Assembly (NCBI RefSeq): GCF_025369935.1
Contig: NZ_CP104467.1
Location: forward strand, 7,509,001-7,573,000
Length of the DNA stretch: 64,000 nucleotides
Direction of reading: 5' to 3'
Origin: Paenibacillus andongensis
GTDB taxonomy: Bacteria > Bacillota > Bacilli > Paenibacillales > NBRC-103111
Positions 58,451-64,000 of the stretch are shown here, piece by piece. The first letter of the stretch is position 1. Each line of letters opens with the position of its first letter. Both the position numbers and the translations under genes were made by a program. The notes under the pieces are model-generated. The model did no database searches. It was not told where the DNA came from and saw only the letters and a program-made list of their open reading frames with translations.

Positions 58451-59189
58451 TTGCGTTACCTCCCAATAAAGAGAGTGTATCGATAATCTTCTGGAAGAAA
58501 ATCTGACGATTATCGCCGCGATGAATTTCGGAATAAAACCTTCCATCCCGGATGAAGACGACTCGGTTGCAATAGCTGGCTGCTTGAGGGTCATGCGTTA
58601 CGAGCATCATCGTTGTTTGTTCGGTTTGATTAATGGATTCAAGCATTTCCATAACATCCTTCGATGCTTTTGAATCCAGATTTCCAGTCGGTTCATCTGC
58701 AAGCAATAGCTTAGGCGTATGAATCATTGCCCGGGCAACTGCCGCTCTCTGCGCCTGTCCGCCAGATATCTCGTACGTGCGTTTTTTCATAATCTCAGTA
58801 ATCCCAAGTTTCTTGGCAATTTCATTTGCCTTCTGCTTCATCTCACTGACTTTTTTTCCATCCAACGTCAAAGGCAGGACAATGTTTTCTTCAACCGTTA
58901 ACGTGTGTAATAAATTAAAGTCTTGAAACACAAATCCGAGCTCACGCCGGCGGAATTTCGCTAAGTCGTTTTTGCTTAGATGATGCGGATTATGGCCAGC
59001 GATTATGATTTCACCAGTTGTCGGTTCGTCAATGGTTGCGATCATATTCAGCAAGGTTGTTTTACCGCTTCCAGACGGACCCATGATGCCAACGAATTCA
59101 CCTGATTCAATGGTTAAATTGATATCCGTTAAAGCGCGGTAGGCGATCTTCCCCTCATAGATTTTACTTACTTGTTTCACTTTCAGCAT
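58425..59189 (-). CDS. BceA-type ABC transporter ATPase
   Basis: A 254-residue ATPase. Walker A GPSGSGKTTLLNMIATIDEP near residue 40, signature ISGGQAQRAAVARAM near residue 143, Walker B LLLADEPTGNLDS near residue 165 and the H-loop VTHDPQAASYCNRV. The start at 59189 is used since GAAAGGGGC is 9 bases upstream; the longer open frame to 59276 runs into the kinase end without a site. It pairs with the BceB-type permease. The 92 bases between kinase and this gene should hold the promoter bound by the response regulator. Confidence 0.92.
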   Translation of the reverse strand: MLKVKQVSKIYEGKIAYRALTDINLTIESGEFVGIMGPSGSGKTTLLNMIATIDEPTTGEIIIAGHNPHHLSKNDLAKFRRRELGFVFQDFNLLHTLTVEENIVLPLTLDGKKVSEMKQKANEIAKKLGITEIMKKRTYEISGGQAQRAAVARAMIHTPKLLLADEPTGNLDSKASKDVMEMLESINQTEQTTMMLVTHDPQAASYCNRVVFIRDGRFYSEIHRGDNRQIFFQKIIDTLSLLGGNANDLSSVRV

Positions 59190-59281
59190 CACGAAAGCCC
59201 CTTTCAAATCGTCCTCATTCGATCTGTGATTAGTGTACCGCGATCGACCGAATCCAACTATTGATTCATCTTTCACTTTCC

Positions 59282-60283
59282 TTACACGGATGTAAGGTTT
59301 TGCGATGACGCGAAAATAATCCGAAACGTTGTACCTTCGTAAACTTCCGAATTAAGTTCTATGCGATGTCCTAGATGCTCGGCTGCCTCTTTCGTTAAAT
59401 AAAGACCCATTCCCGTCGACTCTCTGAATTTACGCCCATTTTCCCCTGTATAGAAAGGGTTGAAAATACGGGTTTTATCCGTATCCGGGATACCCACTCC
59501 GAAGTCAGTTACCTCCAAAATCGCTTCTTTATCTCTTTCATATAGAGAAATGATCACTTTCTTGCTTTTCCCAGCTGAATATTTCACCGCATTATTGACT
59601 AATTGAGAAAGCATAAAGAAAAGCCATTTTTCATCCGTCTCCACGACGATTCCTTCCTTCATCTCCTGCAGCTGAGGATAAACTTGATTACGGATATAGA
59701 ATCGTTTATTTTCCTGGTTCACTTCATTCACGATTTTGGACAGAACGACAGGTTTGACATGAAAATCCTGCTCAATGGTTCGAAGACGCGCCATATACAG
59801 AATCGTATTTAACCCCGTTTTCATTCGTTCCGTCTCTTCGCGAATATAAGAAGAATCCGGTTCATCCAAATTCTGAGCGGTAAGTTCAATGACGGACAGA
59901 GGTGTTTTCATCTGGTGTACCCATTGGTCCATAAACTTCAGATGCTCCTCTTGTCGATGCTCTGCTGTTTTGATTTGTTGTTGGTAATGCTTATACTGAT
60001 TTCTTAGCAGCTTATTAAAAGCTTCCGACACAGGGGTTTGCTCCGGTTTCTGGAAGGAATCATCCAGTGACTCCAGTGGGTTGCTGAGGCGCTGATAGAA
60101 ACGGCGGCGGCTGAAGTAAAGATATAACAGATAGCATCCAAGAAAGAAAAATCCCAGGAAAATGGCATATAGAGCAGGCGCCATATTGCGATATCCATCA
60201 AGCCAGTAAACACCAAGAATCGTTATAAATTGTATGATTTGCAAGGCCAGCAATAGCCTATGCTCTTTGATAAATAGCTTCAT
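59282..60283 (-). CDS. BceS-type intramembrane-sensing histidine kinase
   Basis: A 333-residue kinase with two close N-terminal helices (residues about 8-28 and 38-58) and almost no extracellular loop, the intramembrane-sensing layout. The phospho-His is in MDQWVHQMKTPLSVIELTAQ near residue 119. ATPase boxes: MLSQLVNNAVKYSAGKSK, VTDFGVGIPDTDKTRIFNPF and TGMGLYLTKEAAEHLG. GGGAGATTA precedes the ATG at 60283, which overlaps the regulator stop by one base (TAATG). It needs the permease to sense peptides, by analogy with BceS. Confidence 0.9.
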   Translation of the reverse strand: MKLFIKEHRLLLALQIIQFITILGVYWLDGYRNMAPALYAIFLGFFFLGCYLLYLYFSRRRFYQRLSNPLESLDDSFQKPEQTPVSEAFNKLLRNQYKHYQQQIKTAEHRQEEHLKFMDQWVHQMKTPLSVIELTAQNLDEPDSSYIREETERMKTGLNTILYMARLRTIEQDFHVKPVVLSKIVNEVNQENKRFYIRNQVYPQLQEMKEGIVVETDEKWLFFMLSQLVNNAVKYSAGKSKKVIISLYERDKEAILEVTDFGVGIPDTDKTRIFNPFYTGENGRKFRESTGMGLYLTKEAAEHLGHRIELNSEVYEGTTFRIIFASSQNLTSV

Positions 60284-60987
60284 TAATCTCCCGCCTTCGT
60301 CCATGTAACGTTCAGACGATAGCCGGCGCCCCTTACCGTTTCCACCGCATCTTCAATGCCTAGTTCATGGAATTTTTTCCTAACGCGTGTAATGTTTACA
60401 TTGAGTGTATTTTCATCTACATACGCCTGATCGTCCCATAACTTTTCAAGTAAATCTTCACGACCAGATACGCGCGGATAGCGCTCCATCAGGCTTTCGA
60501 TAATGTCGGCTTCTTTTTTCGTCAGGGAAGCGGCCTTTGTACCGAATATGAATTCCAGCCTTTCTGGATAAAGCTTAAGTCCGTCTCTTTCCAATACTCG
60601 CTCGCCAACCTTCACCGCGTATTCCCCGTAAGCACGCCGAAGATGACTGCGAATTTTCGCTAAAACAATTTCAGCATGAAACGGCTTCGTAATAAAATCA
60701 TCCCCGCCATTTTCCAGCGCCATGACCTGGTCCATTTCACCGGTTCGCGCTGATATAAATATCACAGGACATATCGATTGCGTACGAATCTGCCGGCACC
60801 AATAATACCCATCATAGCTGGGTAAATTGATATCGAGAAGTACAAGATCCGGCCTATTTGTATGAAAGTCATCCATGACATGATCAAAATCAGCTGCTAA
60901 TGTTACGTTATATCCGTATTTTTTTATGTAAGACTGTAAGAGCTCAGCAATTTTGGGATCGTCTTCAACGATCATAATGGTTTGCAT
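60283..60987 (-). CDS. BceR-type OmpR-family response regulator
   Basis: A 234-residue regulator. Receiver: IVEDDPKIAELLQSYIKKYG near residue 6, phospho-acceptor Asp in LVLLDINLPSYDG near residue 52, the Lys in FITKPFHAEIV near residue 102. Output winged helix: SLTKKEADIIESLMERYPRV and VDENTLNVNITRVRKKF. The ATG at 60987 has GAAGGAG 8 bases upstream; the frame is open further but without a site. It is the first gene of the RS-AB module and faces the divergent DUF3231 gene. Confidence 0.9.
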   Translation of the reverse strand: MQTIMIVEDDPKIAELLQSYIKKYGYNVTLAADFDHVMDDFHTNRPDLVLLDINLPSYDGYYWCRQIRTQSICPVIFISARTGEMDQVMALENGGDDFITKPFHAEIVLAKIRSHLRRAYGEYAVKVGERVLERDGLKLYPERLEFIFGTKAASLTKKEADIIESLMERYPRVSGREDLLEKLWDDQAYVDENTLNVNITRVRKKFHELGIEDAVETVRGAGYRLNVTWTKAGD

Positions 60988-61088
60988 ATCTGTCTCTCCT
61001 TCCGATTGGCGGCGCACTTTTAGTATGAATAAAAAAGACTGCCAAGTAAACAATATGCAAATAAATAACAATTTCAGGAGGACTTATA

Positions 61089-61643
61089 ATGGTTGGCATA
61101 TTGGAAGCAGCAATTACTACAATTAAATCTTTGACAGATGAAGAAAAACCCCACCCTCTTCATGTAGGTGAGGTGATGGCTTGTTGGATTTACTTAGCGG
61201 GCCTTGAAGTTGCCAAAGCAACGGTCCAAGCGGGTATAAACACAACGTATGATGAAGATCTGAAAGCAATACTTAAGGAAGATTTGGAACTCAATCATAA
61301 TCAACGGGAACGTCTCTATGATTTCATGCTGAAGGAAGGAATAACTTTACCACCTGCTCATGAGAATATGCCTCAATCAGATCCTAATAGTATTCCGCTT
61401 GGCGTTAAATTGACGGATGACGTACTTGCCAACGAATTATCGTTTAAAATCGTGAGTTTGATTCTCCGTGCCGCAGGTGCCAATGCAGAATCGATTCGGA
61501 CAGATTTTGGCTTAATATTTCTTCAATTCCAAGCGGAAAAAGTTATGCTTGGGGCAAAATTAAAACAATTAATGATGCAACGCGGGTGGATAAAAATACC
61601 GCCATATTTCATTCCGCCTGGCTCTCCACAAACATCAACGTAA
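61089..61643 (+). CDS. DUF3231 family protein
   Basis: A 184-residue, mainly helical protein. The family look is PHPLHVGEVMACWIYLAGLE near residue 21, LYDFMLKEGITLPPAHEN near residue 76 and IPLGVKLTDDVLANELSFKI near residue 101, which is one DUF3231 repeat (some relatives have two). These ferritin-like helical proteins are known from Bacillales, often spore- or sporulation-linked; the role is not established. AGGAGG lies 7 bases before the ATG. It is divergent from the Bce-type regulator and ends at a shared terminator. Confidence 0.85.
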   Translation: MVGILEAAITTIKSLTDEEKPHPLHVGEVMACWIYLAGLEVAKATVQAGINTTYDEDLKAILKEDLELNHNQRERLYDFMLKEGITLPPAHENMPQSDPNSIPLGVKLTDDVLANELSFKIVSLILRAAGANAESIRTDFGLIFLQFQAEKVMLGAKLKQLMMQRGWIKIPPYFIPPGSPQTST

Positions 61644-61664
61644 ACATTTATGGGACCGACATAA

Positions 61665-61706
61665 ACAAAATGACTGGATAAGTATATACTTGTCCAGTCA
61701 TTTTGT
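61665..61706. terminator. bidirectional terminator between DUF3231 and the GGDEF-EAL gene
   Basis: AAAATGACTGGA pairs with TCCAGTCATTTT, with an inner AAGTATATACTT palindrome. It serves both converging genes. Confidence 0.85.
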
Positions 61707-64000
61707 TTACGAACGGTTCTTTAAGAAAATGGATAGTTCTTCACCGGATACGGGCCGGCTAAAAAAGTATCCTTGCGCTTCGTTGCATTGTCTCTGCCTA
61801 AGAAAATGTAACTGCTCCTGCGTTTCAACGCCTTCCGCAATCACTTTTAAATCCAGATTGTGTGCCATATCGATGATGGTATGAACAAGTGCTGCATCCT
61901 TTGAATCCTCAAAAATATTGCTTGTAAAAGAGCGATCGATTTTTAAGCTGTCGATGGGGAAAAGCTTCAAATAGCTTAAAGAAGAATATCCGGTTCCAAA
62001 ATCATCAATGGATAGATGAATACCCATTTCTTTAAGTTTTTGCATAGTCGTAATCGCATACTTCGAATCTTGGATGATGCTCTCGGTTAGTTCAAGCTCC
62101 AGATATTGAGGGTCAAGTTCCGTTTCTTTTAACGTGTTACTGATCATCTCAACTAAATTATTTTGTTGAAATTGACGGGACGATATATTTACAGCGATAC
62201 GTAAAGGTGGGTAGCCTGCATTTTGCCAAATTTTATTTTGGTGGCACGCCTCATAAAGCACCCATTCGCCTATTGGGATAATAAGTCCCGTTTCCTCCGC
62301 TAAAGGGATAAACTCATCGGGAGAGATATGTCCCCACTCCGGATGCTGCCAACGGATCAGGGCTTCTACTCCAATCACTTTACCGGAAATAACATCAATC
62401 TGTGGCTGATAGTAAACCTTAAACTCACCGCGTTCCAACCCTTTGCGAAGTCCCATCTCTAACTTCATTTTTTGGGATACAATTTCATTCATATCAGGTG
62501 TATAAAACTGGAAATTATTCTTTCCTTGCTCTTTAACACGGTACATGGCTGTATCCGCATTCTTGATCAAGGTCTCTATATCCCTGCCATCGGCTGGGAA
62601 CAAGCTAATCCCAATCGATGGGGTTACGAACATCTCATGCTCACTTAACACAACCGATTGCGTGAATAATTGGACTATTTTTTGGGCTTTTTTCGTAACC
62701 TCATCCGAAGTCGTGTTAGGGAGAAGCACAACAAACTCATCTCCACCTTGCCGTGAAACGGTATCCATTTTACCCATGCTGTCTCGAATTCGCTTGGCAA
62801 CCTCAATCAATAAACGATCACCCATGGCATGACCTAACGTATCATTGATATATTTGAAACGATCCAAATCGATAAACATAATTCCTATGGTCTGCTTATT
62901 TTCCTTTGCCTGATCTAAGGCTTGCGTGAGGCGGTCATTGAGCAAATGTCGATTTGGCAGTCCCGTCAAAGGATCCAGATAAACCATTTGATTGATTTTT
63001 TCTTCGGCTTTTTTTCGTTCCGTAATATCTCGAATGATGCTGCTGAAGTAAGTGTTTCCTTCTTCTACCCAAGTGGCAAGAGAAAGATCGATGGGAAATT
63101 CGCTTCCATCTTCTCTCAGTCCCTGTAATTCGACGGTTTTCCCAATAACGTGTGGAGTACGTGTGGAAAGGTAACGTTCCATTCCCTTTTTATGAGCTTC
63201 TCTGTATCGTTCAGGTATAATAATTTGCAGTTTTTTGCCTATGGTGTCCTTTTCTTGATATCCAAAGATGAGCTGGGCTCCGTTGTTCCATGAAATAATG
63301 GTGCCCGTGCTGTCGGCTAAAATAATAGCGTCGTTAGCAGACTCGATCACGGAACGGAATTTTCTTTCTGACCCCAAAGATTGTGATTCAAAACGGTTTT
63401 CAATAAAGGTGCTGATAAACACCAACCCCAAAATAATGAGCATGCCAATTCCAATCGAATACGCTAGAAGGGTATTATCGAACGAGGCTCCATGCAAGCT
63501 GATTTGTTGATGATCGTGTCTGAACGTTGCCGCCGACATCCCGGTGTAATGCATACCCGCTATAGCTATCCCCATTACGAGGGCACTTCCTGCTTTTCTC
63601 CACCTAAAACCTGGTTTATTCGAATGTTGTTTTGCCAAAAACAACAGAAGCAAAGCTACTAAGGATACGACAAAAGCAATGATGGCAGAAAGAGCCCAAA
63701 GAAAAGAATTATATGTAATTGTTGCTTCCATCACCATGGCTTCCATCCCGGAATAATGCATAGAAACTATGCCAATCCCCATGAAAAAGGCACCTGTGAT
63801 AACTTGAAATTTACGCATGGAAGGCTGACTTACTATATGTAAGGCTAACCCCGATGAAAGAATCGCAGGAATAATTGAAACAATGACCAGCGTTACATTG
63901 TAGGTGACAGGGACGGACAAATGGAAAGCAAGCATAGCTATGAAATGCATGGACCAAATGCCCATCCCCATCGCAAATGCTCCGCCAGATAACCATATGT
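61707..64000 (-). CDS. MHYT-PAS-GGDEF-EAL protein (start outside window)
   Basis: At least 764 residues are visible and the frame runs off the right edge. Three MHYT sensor units are at the start (GIWSMHFIAML, GIVSMHYSGMEA, GIAGMHYTGMSA with His/Met metal ligands), in seven helices. A PAS domain follows (residues about 205-330 of the visible part), then GGDEF (RQGGDEFVVLLP near residue 427), then EAL (GVEALIRWQHPEWG near residue 545, with LELTESI and SIDDFGTGYSSL). Both the cyclase loop and the phosphodiesterase motifs look intact, so it could make or break cyclic-di-GMP. MHYT is thought to sense gases or redox state. It is probably YkoW-like. Confidence 0.9.
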   Translation of the reverse strand, partial: IWLSGGAFAMGMGIWSMHFIAMLAFHLSVPVTYNVTLVIVSIIPAILSSGLALHIVSQPSMRKFQVITGAFFMGIGIVSMHYSGMEAMVMEATITYNSFLWALSAIIAFVVSLVALLLLFLAKQHSNKPGFRWRKAGSALVMGIAIAGMHYTGMSAATFRHDHQQISLHGASFDNTLLAYSIGIGMLIILGLVFISTFIENRFESQSLGSERKFRSVIESANDAIILADSTGTIISWNNGAQLIFGYQEKDTIGKKLQIIIPERYREAHKKGMERYLSTRTPHVIGKTVELQGLREDGSEFPIDLSLATWVEEGNTYFSSIIRDITERKKAEEKINQMVYLDPLTGLPNRHLLNDRLTQALDQAKENKQTIGIMFIDLDRFKYINDTLGHAMGDRLLIEVAKRIRDSMGKMDTVSRQGGDEFVVLLPNTTSDEVTKKAQKIVQLFTQSVVLSEHEMFVTPSIGISLFPADGRDIETLIKNADTAMYRVKEQGKNNFQFYTPDMNEIVSQKMKLEMGLRKGLERGEFKVYYQPQIDVISGKVIGVEALIRWQHPEWGHISPDEFIPLAEETGLIIPIGEWVLYEACHQNKIWQNAGYPPLRIAVNISSRQFQQNNLVEMISNTLKETELDPQYLELELTESIIQDSKYAITTMQKLKEMGIHLSIDDFGTGYSSLSYLKLFPIDSLKIDRSFTSNIFEDSKDAALVHTIIDMAHNLDLKVIAEGVETQEQLHFLRQRQCNEAQGYFFSRPVSGEELSIFLKNRS

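Noticed and set aside
1..64000. tRNA, rRNA, complete insertion sequences and secondary-metabolite clusters
   Set aside because: I looked for cloverleaf-like CCA-ending genes, rRNA-conserved stretches, transposase motifs and NRPS/PKS domains and saw none.

Overview
The window looks like chromosomal DNA of an endospore-forming, low-to-mid GC Bacillales bacterium, most likely Paenibacillus or a close relative. Supporting signs are an H-type small acid-soluble spore protein, two CotS-like spore-coat kinases, a KatX-like catalase, an S-layer-homology cell-wall protein, a copper-amine-oxidase-N (stalk) domain protein, a DUF3231 protein, AGGAGG-type ribosome binding sites, frequent TTG/GTG starts, and many sensor kinase/regulator pairs next to their targets. 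I saw no rRNA or tRNA gene, CRISPR array, prophage or complete insertion sequence.

Layout. 1-3070 (minus) is a quinone/catechol detoxification operon: MarR-type MhqR-like repressor, DoxX, MhqO-like dioxygenase, MhqD-like hydrolase and a flavin reductase cut by the window edge, with two MhqR-like operator boxes. 3631-4299 is a frame-disrupted endonuclease-like gene. 4682-8199 (minus) is a BmrC/BmrD-like heterodimeric multidrug ABC exporter. 8400-12420 holds a small unknown ORF, a stalk-domain secreted protein, a long-form threonine synthase, a truncated-looking secreted peptide and a membrane protein. 12421-12866 is a gene-free block of palindromes and a hexamer repeat. 12867-17610 (minus) holds a Tat-type intradiol dioxygenase lipoprotein, two coupled DNA glycosylases and a repeat-rich S-layer-anchored protein. 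17741-20154 holds a LytS-type two-component system and, beside it, a decayed duplicate of its kinase. 20441-29171 is ordinary accessory/housekeeping content: RlmN-like methylase, SspH, NSS transporter, DUF421 protein, NamA ene-reductase, MFS exporter, GDSL hydrolase and a DUF6220 protein.

29371-31376 is an OmpR-type two-component system. 32567-38063 (minus) is a sugar-sensing unit: membrane-anchored sugar-binding protein, LytS/YesM-type kinase, YesN/AraC-type regulator, then an MFS sugar porter. 38206-41999 carries a KatX-like catalase and two overlapping CotS-like kinases. 42060-44400 (minus) is the most unusual part: a ParM-like actin ATPase, a small ParR-like partner and a double winged-helix protein, preceded by an AT-rich palindromic repeat array that looks like a parC centromere, which is a plasmid-type segregation cassette in what otherwise looks like a chromosome. 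44558-48447 is a DUF779-aldehyde dehydrogenase operon with a near-perfect sigma-54 promoter, divergent from its AcoR-like activator.

48566-50509 is a WYL regulator with VOC and DinB proteins. 50548-56453 (minus) is a nitrogen cluster: asparaginase, a polar amino-acid (probably glutamine) ABC importer and the GlnK/GlnL two-component pair, with a GlnL-like box before the importer. 56567-60987 (minus) is a complete Bce-type antimicrobial-peptide sensing and detoxification module. The right edge holds a DUF3231 protein and an MHYT-PAS-GGDEF-EAL cyclic-di-GMP protein cut by the window end.
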